64,000 nucleotides of DNA from Chitinolyticbacter albus (lineage in GTDB: Bacteria; Pseudomonadota; Gammaproteobacteria; Burkholderiales; Chitinibacteraceae), in contig NZ_JANBVF010000008.1 of the NCBI RefSeq assembly GCF_024437655.1, positions 79,690 to 143,689 on the forward strand, written 5' to 3'. Within the stretch, counting starts at the first letter, position 1; the number at the start of each line of letters is the position of its first letter. Below the pieces are notes generated by a model that did not search any database, was not told the DNA's origin, and saw nothing but the letters and a program-made list of their open reading frames with translations. This document shows positions 1-11,600 of the stretch, piece after piece. Both the position numbers and the translations under genes were made by a program.

Positions 1-434
1 TCACGGTAGCCCCAGCACCACTCGCGATTCTGGTAGCACTTGTCGGTGGTGACCACGACCACGGCGCGCACCGAGGGCACGTGGCGGCAGGCTTCGAGCA
101 GGTTGGCGGTGCCCAGCACATTGGTATGCCAGGTCGTCAGCGGATCGGCGTAGCTTTCCAACACCAGCGACTGCGCGGCCAGGTGGAAGACGATCTCGGG
201 TGCCGCGCGTTCCAGTTCGGCGCGCAACCGGGCGGCATCGCGGATGTCGGCGAGGCAGTGCGCTACCGGTAGCTGCAGTTGTTGCCAATGCGAGCGCTCG
301 CCCTCGGCTGGCGGCAAGGCATAGCCCTCTACCCGCGCGCCCAGTCGCTGCAGCCACAAGGCCAGCCACGATCCCTTGAAGCCGGTGTGTCCGGTCAGAA
401 AGACGTTCCGGTTGCGATAGCTGTCGCCGAACAT
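1..434 (-). CDS. rfbG: CDP-glucose 4,6-dehydratase, N-terminal part (cut by window edge)
   Basis: Residues 1-144 are present; the rest lies beyond position 1. This SDR-type enzyme converts CDP-D-glucose to CDP-4-keto-6-deoxyglucose, the step after RfbF in making 3,6-dideoxyhexoses for surface polysaccharide. The sequence shows the NAD-binding TGHTGFKGSW (residues 14-23), FHLAAQSLV (83-91) and TTDKCYQNREWCWGYR (129-144), which is close to the signature of this family. The ATG shares one base with the rfbF stop (TGATG), so the two are translationally coupled. A longer open frame here (minus strand, to 531) is out of frame with this homology and is a shadow. Confidence 0.92.
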   Translation of the reverse strand, partial: MFGDSYRNRNVFLTGHTGFKGSWLALWLQRLGARVEGYALPPAEGERSHWQQLQLPVAHCLADIRDAARLRAELERAAPEIVFHLAAQSLVLESYADPLTTWHTNVLGTANLLEACRHVPSVRAVVVVTTDKCYQNREWCWGYR

Positions 435-1213
435 CAGGGCCACTGCTTCCACGGGGCGGTGCCGCGATCCCACAGCTGGTTGAGCTGGATCTTGTCGCGC
501 AGCGTATCCATGCACTTCCAGAAGCCGGCATGGCGATACGCCATCAGCTTGCCGTCGGCCGCCATGTGCTCGAGCGGCGAGCGCTCGAAAATGGACGCGT
601 CGCCCTCGGCGATGTAGCCGAATACGCCCGGGCGGCAGATCATGAAGCCACCGTTGATCCAGCCCACTTCGTCCACCGGCTTCTCGCGAAACTCGCGGAT
701 GTAGCCGCCTTCGTCATCGTCGACCAGGCCAAAACGCGCCTCGGGCTGCACCGTGGTCATCGTGATCAGCGCCTGCGGGTTGGCCTCGTGCTGGGCGAGC
801 AGCGCGCGGATGTCAACGTCGGAGACGCCATCGCCGTAGGTGAGCATGAAATCCTCATCGCCGAGGTAATCCCTGGCGCGCAGGATACGGCCACCGGTCT
901 GGGTATCGCGCCCGGTTTCCAGCAAGGTGACCTTCCACGGCTCGGACAGGTTGCGGTGTACCTCGATATGGTTATCGGTCAGATCGATGGTGACGTCGCC
1001 CTGGTACAGGAAGTAGTTGGCGAAGAATTCCTTGATCAGGTTGCCCTTGTAACCCAGCAGAATCACGAATTCGTTGAAGCCGTACTGCGAGTAGATCTTC
1101 ATGATGTGCCACAGGATGGGCCGGCCGCCGACCTCGACCATGGGCTTGGGGCGGACATCGGTTTCCTCGCCCAGGCGGGTACCCAGGCCCCCGGCCAGAA
1201 TCACGACTTTCAT
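434..1213 (-). CDS. rfbF: Glucose-1-phosphate cytidylyltransferase
   Basis: 259 residues, the normal length. It makes CDP-glucose from CTP and glucose-1-phosphate, the substrate of the following rfbG. The nucleotidyltransferase signature LAGGLGTRL (residues 6-14) followed by RPKPMVEVGGRPILWHIM is at the N-terminus, and LTYGDGVSDVDI in the middle is typical of RfbF. The start ATG overlaps the stop of the upstream phosphorylase gene by 4 bases (ATGA), and its own stop overlaps the rfbG start, so all three genes form one coupled unit. Confidence 0.95.
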   Translation of the reverse strand: MKVVILAGGLGTRLGEETDVRPKPMVEVGGRPILWHIMKIYSQYGFNEFVILLGYKGNLIKEFFANYFLYQGDVTIDLTDNHIEVHRNLSEPWKVTLLETGRDTQTGGRILRARDYLGDEDFMLTYGDGVSDVDIRALLAQHEANPQALITMTTVQPEARFGLVDDDEGGYIREFREKPVDEVGWINGGFMICRPGVFGYIAEGDASIFERSPLEHMAADGKLMAYRHAGFWKCMDTLRDKIQLNQLWDRGTAPWKQWP

Positions 1214-1974
1214 GCTTGCTCCACGGCGGCTTTTTTACTGGTATCGACCAGTTGACGCAGGATGCGCAGGATGCGCTCCAGCGCCTCATTGCTCTGCTCG
1301 CTGGCGGTATTGAGCGCCACGCGCTCTGTATTGCCGCCCTCGCCGGCAGCCCAGTTCGTCGTAAAGGCCAGTGTGGCATACGCCAGGCCCGCCTCGCGGG
1401 CGAGGATGGCCTCGGGCATCGCTGTCATGCCCACCATGTCGCCGCCATCGCCGGCGATACGGCGGATTTCAGCGGCCGTTTCAAGGCGCGGCCCCTGGGT
1501 GCAGGCGTAGACGCCGCCATCGAATATCGGCTCGCCCGCATCGTGCGCGGCAGCGAGCAGCTGCTGGCGCAGCCTTTCATCGTAAGGCCGGGTGAAATCG
1601 GTGTGGACGAAGGGCTTGTCACCCTCGGTGACGAAGGTATGTGGCCGGCCCCAGGTGTAATCGATGATCTGGTCGGGAACGATCAGCGTTCCCGGTGCCA
1701 GATCGGGTCTGATGCCACCGACGGAGGCCAAGGCCACGATGCGGCGTACCTTGATGTCGGCCAGCGCCCAGATATTGGCGCGGTAGTTGATCAAATGCGG
1801 TGGAATGGTGTGGCCGAAGCCATGCCGCGCGATGAATACCACCTGCTGGCCGTCGATTTCACCGAAGGTCAGCGCGCCGGAGGTTTCCCCATAGGGGGTA
1901 CGCGCAACGCGACGGTGATGACGGACAAAATAGCCCAACTGGGTTGCCCCGGTTCCGCCGATGATGGCGAGCAT
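1210..1974 (-). CDS. S-methyl-5'-thioinosine (or thioadenosine) phosphorylase
   Basis: 254 residues of the MTAP/PNP phosphorylase family, which cleaves a purine thionucleoside with phosphate to release the base and methylthioribose-1-phosphate (methionine salvage). Phosphate-site residues are in GGTG (6-9) and RHGFGHTIPPHLINYRANIW. Near the C-terminus the base-binding segment reads TTNWAAG, with Asn where MTAP enzymes usually have Asp; Asn favours a 6-oxopurine, so methylthioinosine is the likelier substrate (inference; it resembles the Pseudomonas MTI phosphorylase). The start has a good ribosome site (AGGAG) 7 bases upstream. Coupling to rfbF by a 4-base overlap is unexpected functionally. 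Confidence 0.88.
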   Translation of the reverse strand: MLAIIGGTGATQLGYFVRHHRRVARTPYGETSGALTFGEIDGQQVVFIARHGFGHTIPPHLINYRANIWALADIKVRRIVALASVGGIRPDLAPGTLIVPDQIIDYTWGRPHTFVTEGDKPFVHTDFTRPYDERLRQQLLAAAHDAGEPIFDGGVYACTQGPRLETAAEIRRIAGDGGDMVGMTAMPEAILAREAGLAYATLAFTTNWAAGEGGNTERVALNTASEQSNEALERILRILRQLVDTSKKAAVEQA

Positions 1975-2030
1975 GTCGATCTCCTGCCTGAGTGGGCGCT
2001 GGGGCGCTTGTAACCTGAATATAAGGCATG

Positions 2031-2062
2031 AAAAAGGGGCGATGCCAGTGCATCGCCCCTTT
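2031..2062 (-). terminator. Rho-independent terminator of galU
   Basis: A 12-bp perfect stem (2033-2044 with 2051-2062, 6-base loop) is followed on the minus strand by five T residues, about 25 bases past the galU stop. Confidence 0.85.
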
Positions 2063-2086
2063 AGGATGTGCTTGCCCGATCAGGCG

Positions 2087-2968
2087 TTACACCACCTTGG
2101 CGCAGAACTCCTTGAGATAGCTCGCGAATTCGCCGCCGACCTCGTCGTGCTTGAGGCCATAGGCCAGTGTGGCTTTCAGGTAACCGAGCTTGGAACCGCA
2201 GTCGTAGCGGGTGCCCTTGAGCGTGTGCGCCAGGATGTACTGCTCCTGCATCAGCGCAAAAATGCCGTCGGTGAGCTGGATTTCGCCACCCTTGCCAGGC
2301 TGCACGTTCTGCAGGTGATGGAACACGCGCGGGGTGAGGATGTAGCGGCCGACCACGGCGAGGTTGGACGGAGCTTCCTCGGGCTTGGGTTTCTCGACGA
2401 TATTGGTGATCTTGAGCCGCTGGCCGCTACTGGGCTCCACCTGCACGATGCCATAGGAGCTGGTGTCCGCTTTGGGCACCTCTTCCACGCCCAGCACCGA
2501 GCAATGCGTATCGCCGAACAATTCGACCATGCGCTTCATCTCGGAGGTCCCGTTGCCATCGATCAGATCGTCGGCGAGGATGACGGCGAACGGCTCGTCG
2601 CCCACCACCGGCTCGGCGCACAGCACGGCATGACCCAGGCCCAGCGCTTCGGGCTGGCGGATGTAGATGCAGCTCACCGACTTCGGGATGATCGACTGCA
2701 GGATGTCGAGCAGCTTCTGCTTTTGCTTGGCGGCGAGCTCGCTTTCCAGCTCGTACGCCTTGTCGAAGTGATCCTCGATGCTGCGCTTGTTGCGGCCGGT
2801 GATGAAGACCATCTCGGTGATACCAGCCTCCAGCGCCTCTTCCACCGCGTACTGGATCAGTGGCTTGTCGACCACCGGCATCATTTCCTTAGGACTGGCC
2901 TTGGTGGCGGGCAAAAAGCGGGTGCCCATGCCGGCCACCGGAAAGACTGCCTTGCGAACTTTTTGCAT
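2087..2968 (-). CDS. galU: UTP-glucose-1-phosphate uridylyltransferase
   Basis: 293 residues from the chosen start. It makes UDP-glucose, the donor for galactose metabolism, trehalose and envelope glycans. The N-terminus has the catalytic [16 protein letters not shown] (7-22) followed by [13 protein letters not shown]; the full length matches bacterial GalU. The ATG at 2968 is preceded by a strong ribosome site (AAAGGGG) and matches the usual GalU start. The frame stays open for another 67 codons upstream and encodes a Cro-like HTH (separate entry), so a longer fusion protein is also possible. Confidence 0.95.
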   Translation of the reverse strand: MQKVRKAVFPVAGMGTRFLPATKASPKEMMPVVDKPLIQYAVEEALEAGITEMVFITGRNKRSIEDHFDKAYELESELAAKQKQKLLDILQSIIPKSVSCIYIRQPEALGLGHAVLCAEPVVGDEPFAVILADDLIDGNGTSEMKRMVELFGDTHCSVLGVEEVPKADTSSYGIVQVEPSSGQRLKITNIVEKPKPEEAPSNLAVVGRYILTPRVFHHLQNVQPGKGGEIQLTDGIFALMQEQYILAHTLKGTRYDCGSKLGYLKATLAYGLKHDEVGGEFASYLKEFCAKVV

Positions 2969-3169
2969 TGCGAATTCCCCTTTCGAATCGGACACGTTCA
3001 GCAAACCCAGGCGCAGCGCGGCACCACGCACCTGATCGGCGTGGCGCTGCGGCAGCTCGTCCGGCCACTGCGATACCGCCGAGCGCCCTAATCCCAGGGC
3101 TGCTGCGAGGCGGGTTTGCGTGCCGAACAACTGGATGGCGTTGAGTTTACGCATAACGCCAATGTTCAT
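2969..3169 (-). CDS. P22 Cro-like helix-turn-helix extension, in frame with GalU
   Basis: Sixty-seven codons directly upstream of galU, in its frame and with no stop between. The peptide contains [21 protein letters not shown] and a following [18 protein letters not shown] stretch, closely resembling phage P22 Cro/YdaS-type DNA-binding proteins. Possible starts are ATG 3169, ATG 3154, or GTG/TTG codons. Neither ATG has a strong ribosome site, whereas galU's own ATG does. So the locus could make a Cro-GalU fusion plus free GalU, or the extension may be a decayed separate regulator that lost its stop. The domain assignment is solid; expression is inference. Confidence 0.6.
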
Positions 3170-3219
3170 TTAGTTGAACATTCACGTCAACCACCGTTCA
3201 ATGCCGACTAGCGTTCAAT
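3162..3219. promoter_or_regulatory. Candidate operator: inverted repeat plus GTTCA half-sites upstream of the Cro-like/galU frame
   Basis: A perfect 7-bp inverted repeat (ATGTTCA at 3162-3168, TGAACAT at 3175-3181, 6-base spacer) overlaps the ATG at 3169. Two more copies of the half-site occur as direct repeats CGTTCAAT at 3195-3202 and 3212-3219, 17 bases apart start to start. The block is AT-rich in a GC-rich genome. It looks like a Cro-type operator for autoregulation, but no binding data are available. Confidence 0.5.
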
Positions 3220-3485
3220 AAATTAAACAACACTAATAAATCCAGCACCGCGCAGTGTGATTGAAAAGTGTTGCAACCGTATTGGCAGCCGCGGCCCGCG
3301 CCCCTGCTGCCCAGCCCTCATCGCCCGGCGCAGGCCGCCGGGCCTGGCACCCGGAACATGAAAAACTTGAGAAAAATCAAATCATTGTTAAATCAAGGCG
3401 TTGGGATGATGGTCCTGGGCGATTGCGGACGTAGCATGCTGCCTTCGCCTTTTGGCGGCCTGCATGCCAACCTCCAGGAATCACC

Positions 3486-4064
3486 ATGTCCGCTTCGCAG
3501 TCCTCGTTCGCCAACCCCGCCCCGCTTGGCCTGATGGGTTTCGGGATGACGACCATCCTGCTCAACATCCACAACGCCGGCTTCTACCCGGTCAGCGCCA
3601 TGATCATGAGCATGGGCATCTTCTACGGCGGTCTGGCCCAGATCTTCGTCGGCTTCATGTGCTTCAAGCGTGGCGACACCTTCGGCACCACCGCCTTCAC
3701 CTCCTACGGTCTGTTCTGGCTGACCCTGGTGCTGCTGTGGCTGCTACCCGCGCTGAAGCTCACCGCGCCCACCGAGCCGGGCTTCATGGGCATGTACCTC
3801 GCGCTGTGGGGCGTGTTCACGCTATTCATGTTCTTCGGCAGCCTGCGTTACTGCCGTGCCAAGCAATTCGTTTTCGGCAGCCTGACTGTGCTGTTCGCGC
3901 TGCTCGCCGCGCATAACTTCGCCGGCAGCGAACTCTTGGGCGTAATCGCCGGCTACGTCGGCATCGTCTGCGGCGCCAGCGCCATCTACTGGGCGATGGC
4001 GCAGGTGCTGAACGAAACCTATGGCCGCGCCGTGCTGCCCGTTGGCGAACTGCGCCTGGCCTGA
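3486..4064 (+). CDS. GPR1/FUN34/YaaH (SatP) family transporter
   Basis: 192 residues, with six hydrophobic segments predicted by eye, the topology of SatP/YaaH acetate-succinate permeases. The family's NPAPLGLMGFGMTTILLN motif is at residues 10-27. It likely moves acetate across the inner membrane; acetate is released when N-acetylglucosamine is deacetylated, which would suit a chitin degrader (inference). A CAGGA ribosome site lies 7 bases before the ATG. It stands alone between divergent galU and convergent ligA. Confidence 0.88.
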   Translation: MSASQSSFANPAPLGLMGFGMTTILLNIHNAGFYPVSAMIMSMGIFYGGLAQIFVGFMCFKRGDTFGTTAFTSYGLFWLTLVLLWLLPALKLTAPTEPGFMGMYLALWGVFTLFMFFGSLRYCRAKQFVFGSLTVLFALLAAHNFAGSELLGVIAGYVGIVCGASAIYWAMAQVLNETYGRAVLPVGELRLA

Positions 4065-4098
4065 TCCGCAAGGTCGCCCGGCCCCGTCCTATAGCGCC

Positions 4099-4122
4099 AC
4101 GCCCCGGTTCGAACCGGGGCGT
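4099..4122. terminator. Hairpin between convergent satP-like gene and ligA
   Basis: A perfect 12-bp inverted repeat around TTCGAA sits between the two stops. No long T-run follows on either strand, so termination strength is uncertain. Confidence 0.5.
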
Positions 4123-4130
4123 TGGCTTTG

Positions 4131-6866
<2,736 letters not shown>

Positions 6867-6876
6867 TCAAAACGAA

Positions 6877-6900
6877 CACGCCGCTGCGAACAGCGGCGTG
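6877..6900 (-). terminator. Terminator after zipA
   Basis: A perfect 10-bp stem with a four-base CGAA/TTCG loop is followed on the minus strand by TTCGTTTT. It lies between the zipA stop and the YciI gene start, so downstream yciI-ligA transcription may need read-through or its own promoter. Confidence 0.65.
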
Positions 6901-6920
6901 CAAAGCGTGTGTCGATCTAC

Positions 6921-8045
6921 TCAGGCGAACAGGCGCAGCGCGGCCACCGAGCCCGGCGCAATGCCGCGATCGTCCATCTTGGCGTAGAGCTGACCAAGCT
7001 GGCGGCGGATATTGTCGAGACTGGCGGCGGTCAGCGCGCGGCCATTGTCGTCGACCAGGCTGGCATCGAGACTGCCGGCCAGTTGCTGCGCGAAATCGCT
7101 CAGGTAGTCGAATACCGCGAGGCCCCCGGCCACGCGCGGCACGTCGAACAGCAGCGTCAGCGCGGTGCTGGTGGGCCCCAGCGGGCTCTGGTCCTGGTTG
7201 GCCAGCGTGAACAGCGTCTTGCCCGAATCGCTCTTGTATACCCAGCCCTCGCTGGTACGGGACAGGCCCGACTGCTCGGCCAGCACCCTCACTTTTTCCA
7301 GCTGGAACGGCCGGCCGGCGCTGACGAGATTAAGGCCGATCAGCACATCGACCGAGGCGCAGAATTCGTCGAGCTCACCCGCCGCGGCAAGCTTGCCGGA
7401 ACGCTGCGCAAAGGTGGCAACCGCCTCGTGCTCATCGGCAAACTGCTGCACCGCCATGCAAAAGGCGTTGAGTTGCTCGGCCGACAACGGCCCCTGCCTG
7501 TCGGCCAGCTGCAGTCCCAGTCGTAATGCGGTGTAGTCGGCGCTGCTGGCCGAGTTGACCACATCCCAATGCCCGTCAGTGGTCAGGCCGATCACCTGCA
7601 CCCGTTTGGGCGCCGCGATACGCGGCACGGCACGGGCGGCGATGACATCGCGCGCATGCACTTCGGCAATGAAGTCGACATTGGCGTCGAGCAGGCTTTC
7701 AGCCAGCGCGTCGCCATCGTCCTGCTGGGGGGGAATCACCGGCGCGGGTACCGCAGCGCGCGATTCGGCGCGCACATCCGGGCGGGCCTCGACGCGCACT
7801 GGCGCCTCGTCGGCCGGCAGTTCCAGCCGCGTCGGCAGGTCGTCATCAGCGTCGAGCGCCGGCTCGAAGCGCTCGCCGCTGCGCACCATATTGCGCGGCG
7901 CATCCATCAGCACGTCCGGCTGGTTGCGAGCGAACGCCTGTTGCGTGCGCTTGCGATAGCGATATTCCTGCCACCAGTTGAAGGCGTAAACCGCGGCGAC
8001 GATGGCACCAGCGCCGATCAACGAATACAGATGCAGATCTTTCAT
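6921..8045 (-). CDS. zipA: Cell division protein ZipA
   Basis: 374 residues. Anchors FtsZ to the inner membrane in the divisome. It has one N-terminal membrane helix (LYSLIGAGAIVAAVYAFNWW, 6-25), a basic stretch (EYRYRKRTQQ), an acidic/proline linker of roughly 150 residues, and a C-terminal FtsZ-binding domain (about 240-374) with FDVPRVAGGLAVFDYLSDFA. It sits downstream of smc and a small exported protein on the same strand, an arrangement common in Neisseriales. Confidence 0.9.
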   Translation of the reverse strand: MKDLHLYSLIGAGAIVAAVYAFNWWQEYRYRKRTQQAFARNQPDVLMDAPRNMVRSGERFEPALDADDDLPTRLELPADEAPVRVEARPDVRAESRAAVPAPVIPPQQDDGDALAESLLDANVDFIAEVHARDVIAARAVPRIAAPKRVQVIGLTTDGHWDVVNSASSADYTALRLGLQLADRQGPLSAEQLNAFCMAVQQFADEHEAVATFAQRSGKLAAAGELDEFCASVDVLIGLNLVSAGRPFQLEKVRVLAEQSGLSRTSEGWVYKSDSGKTLFTLANQDQSPLGPTSTALTLLFDVPRVAGGLAVFDYLSDFAQQLAGSLDASLVDDNGRALTAASLDNIRRQLGQLYAKMDDRGIAPGSVAALRLFA

Positions 8046-8155
8046 GGATGGTCTTGGTTGCGGGCCGACATCAGGCGACGGCCGTATTCATCAGGTATGG
8101 GCTGCATTCAATCACAAGCGGCACGCCCGTCCAAGCGTTGATTTGACGCCGCGAT

Positions 8156-8617
8156 TCACCAGCGGCAATCCAGCGGCGCCGCATCGCGCGGTGCAATTGC
8201 GATATCGGCGAAGATAGAACGCGCGCCCAGTTGCCGCAAGGCGGCTTGCGCGGGCGGCCAATCGGCAGCAGGCCCGACGAAAACAACGGTGCGGCCAGCG
8301 CCGCTTGCGGGCGGCTCCACCGCACGGCGGAGCAACGCTACGGTCTTAGCCGGATCGAGCGCGCCGAGCACCAGGGGCTTGCCAGCCGCCAAGAGTTGCG
8401 AGCGCAATTCGGCCACTTCCCGTGCGTCGATGGTCAGCATCGAGGTAACCAGCACGCCTTCATGTTCGTCGTGTTGTGGCACCTTGGCCTCGGCCATGGC
8501 CTCGACGCCGCGGGCGAAATAGCGCGACAACTCGGCGCAAGGATCGTTGCCCGCCCAGGCCGGTATCGTCCAGCACAACGCCTGCGCCAGCAGCAGAGCC
8601 TTGCTCATTCGTGTCAT
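8156..8617 (-). CDS. Hypothetical exported protein coupled to smc
   Basis: 153 residues, not recognised. The N-terminus is a classical signal peptide (KALLLAQALCWTIPAWA, cleavage near residue 22), so the product is probably periplasmic. The rest is alanine-rich alpha/beta-looking sequence with TVVFVGPAADWPPAQAALRQLG and only two Cys (27 and 150 or so), possibly a disulfide. Its ATG overlaps the smc stop (ATGA), which supports the start and co-translation. No function can be assigned. Confidence 0.7.
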   Translation of the reverse strand: MTRMSKALLLAQALCWTIPAWAGNDPCAELSRYFARGVEAMAEAKVPQHDEHEGVLVTSMLTIDAREVAELRSQLLAAGKPLVLGALDPAKTVALLRRAVEPPASGAGRTVVFVGPAADWPPAQAALRQLGARSIFADIAIAPRDAAPLDCRW

Positions 8618-11600
8618 ACCGTTGCCGCCTCGCGCATGGAAAGCGCCTGTTCGATGTCGACTGCCACCACGCGCGATACGCCCTGCTCCTGCATGGTGAC
8701 GCCGACGAGCTGGGTCGCCATTTCCATCGTCAGCCGGTTGTGGCTGATGTAAAGGAACTGCGTGCGTTCGGCCATTTTCTTCACCAGGCTGCAAAAGCGC
8801 AGCGTGTTCGCATCATCGAGCGGCGCGTCAACCTCGTCCAAAAGGCAGAACGGCGCCGGGTTGAGCCGGAACAGCGCGAACACCAGGCTCAGCGCCGTCA
8901 GCGCCTTCTCGCCGCCCGAGAGCAGGTGGATGGTGCTGTTCTTCTTGCCGGGCGGCTGCGCCATGATCGCGAGGCCCGCGTCGAGGATTTCGTCGCCGGT
9001 GAGCACGAGTTCGGCGTGGCCGCCGCCGAACAGCGTGGGAAACAGCTCCTGCAGATTGCCGTTCACCGTGTCGTAGGTCTGCTGCAACAGCGCGCGCGTT
9101 TCGCGGTCGATGCGGCGGATGGCGTTTTCCAGCGTCTCGATCGCCTCCAGCAAATCGGCCGACTGCGCATCGAGATAGCTCTTGCGCTCGCGCGCCGCGT
9201 TCAATTCTTCCAGCGCCGCGAGATTGACGGCGCCAAGGCCAGAGATCACCTGCGTCAGCCGGCCAATCTCGGCGACGAGGCTGCCGACCTTGAGCCCGGT
9301 GCCAAGCTTGTCGCGCAGCGCCTCTTCGTCCGCCTCGGCTTCGGCCAGCTCCTGCGCGAAACGCTCGGCGGCAAGGCGCGCCTCCTGCTCCTTCAGTCGC
9401 TGCGTGTTCACCGCTTCGCGCGCCGGCTCCAGCGTCGCTTCAATCCGCTGTTTGTCAGCCTCGCGTTCGCGCAGCTGGTTAGTCAGGTGATTCAGCGCAT
9501 CGCGCGTTGCGGCGAGCGCGCGTTCCTTCTCGCTGCGTGCGTTCACCGCATCCTGGAAGCCGACATCGAACTGGCCTTCGTCGACACCTTCGAGCTCCAG
9601 CACCAGCGTTTCGGCCCGTTCCAGCAACCGTTCGCGCTGCGCGCCCAGATCACCATCGCGCCGTGCCAGCTCGGCAATACGCTGCTCGGCGGTCTGCACG
9701 GCGAAGCGTGCCTCCTGCGCGCGGCGTTCAGCCTGGCGCAACCGGCTACGCTGCAGCTCGCACGCCGTTTCCATCTCGGTGCGGGCAAGCTTGGCGTTGT
9801 CGAGCGCTTCCTCCAGCGGCAACAGCTCGTCCTCGGCGACGATGCGGGTCTCATCAAACTCGCGTTGCGCCGCGCCCTCGTCGGCCATTTGCTGCATCAC
9901 CTGCGCCAGCTCGTCGGAGAGCGCCTGCCGACGCCGCATCGCCTGCTGCTGCGCCTCGTCACGCCGCGCCAGCTCGCGCTCGAGCTGCGCCAGCTGCTGC
10001 TGCGCCGTGTGGATGCGCTGCCGCGTCGTACGCACGCTGCCGTCCAACGACGTTTGTCGCTGCGCAGCATCGGCATGATCCGCTTCGAGCGCCGCATGCT
10101 GTGGTCCCAGCACCGTCAATTGCGCACGGATGTCATCGAGTTCGCGCCGGCGGGCCAGCTCACCCGCGAGCGCACCGCCTGTGCCATGGAAGCGGACGCT
10201 GCCGGCGTCGATACAATGCCCTTCGGGCGTGACCAGCCGTTGCCCTGCCGCCAGCGTGGCCCTGGCGGCCCACGCCGCGTTCAGATCGCTGACCGCCTCC
10301 ATCCCCGCCAGCCAGCCATCGAGCGCGGCACTCACCCGCGCATCCGCGCTGCGCACCTTGCCGCGCAGCGAGCTCGGCGCGACGGCGGCACCCTGAGCTG
10401 GCAACACCAAGGTGACCGTCGCCGGCGCGTGTTGCTGCGGCGGCTGCCCGGCCAGGCGCGCCTGCAGACGATCGGCCAGCACCGCTTCGATCGCCGTTTC
10501 CCAGCCGGGCTCGACGCTGATCGCATCGAGCAAGGTTGCCGCATCGGCCAGGCCTTCGCTCGCCAGCCATTGCGCCAGCGCACCGGCATCATCGTGACGC
10601 GACAACTCGGCCAGTGCCTGCTCGCGCGCCGCCAGCTGCGCGCGCTGCAGGCCCAGCCGTTCGCGCTCCTGACCCAGTTGCGCCACGCCAGTGCGCGCGG
10701 CCTCGAGCGCCGTTTCGGCCTCTTCCAGCGCCAGCACGTCGGCTTCGAGTGCCAGCGCCAGCTCCTCGCGCTGCAGCGTGGCCTCGTCATCCTCGGCGTC
10801 GGCCGGCGCCAGTTGCGCCGCCTCGGCGCGTAGTCGCGTCTGGCGCTGTGCCAGCTGCTGCGCATTGCGCTCGTGTTGTTGCGCCTGCTGGCGCGCCAGC
10901 TGCACCGCATTGCGCGTGGTGGCAAGGCGGTCGCGCAGGCTGGCCCATTCGTCACTCGCCTGCGCCAGCGCCGCTTCCAGCTCCGGCAGGCGCTGTGTTT
11001 CCTCGTCGAGCGACATGGCCGCCTCCTCGGCGGCGTATTGCGCTTCCTCGCGCCTGCCCTGCCATTCCTCGAGCTCGCTGCCGGCGGCGTGGCCCTGGGC
11101 GTCGAGTCGGGAGAGCTCCGTGCGGGCTTCGTTCAGCTGCTGCGTGAGGCGCTCACGCGTCTGCTTGAGGTGCAGCAACTGCTGCTCCAGCCGGGCGACG
11201 GCGGCATTGGCGTCGTAGAGCGTGGCCTGCGCCTCATGCACCGCGTCGGTCGCGCCATAGTGCGCCTCGCGCTGCGCCTCGATGGTCGCTTCGAGCGATC
11301 TCAGCTCGGCCAGCTGCGCCTCGAGCGCGTTCTGTGCGGCGTCGATCGCGCGGCGGGCCGCCTCGACCTCGCGCGCGGCGTCGAGCTTGCGTTGCAGCGC
11401 CAAGAGGTTCTGCTTCTCGCTGATCGCATCCTTGATGCGGTTGTATTCGGCGGCGACCTCGGCCTGCGTTTCCAGCTTGCCGATCTGCTTGTCGAGCTCG
11501 GTGACGATGTCGTGCACCCGGTCGAGGTTGTCGCGCGTGTCGGCGAGCCGGGTCTCGGTCTCGCGGCGGCGTTCCTTGTACTTGGAAACGCCGGCGGCTT

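Noticed and set aside
1..531. Minus-strand open frame covering the window edge
   Set aside because: Different frame from the CDP-glucose dehydratase motifs; Arg-rich shadow.
8476..10833. Long plus-strand open frame of 785 codons opposite smc
   Set aside because: Arg/Leu/Gln-rich sequence without domains; it mirrors the smc coding strand, a usual effect of high GC.
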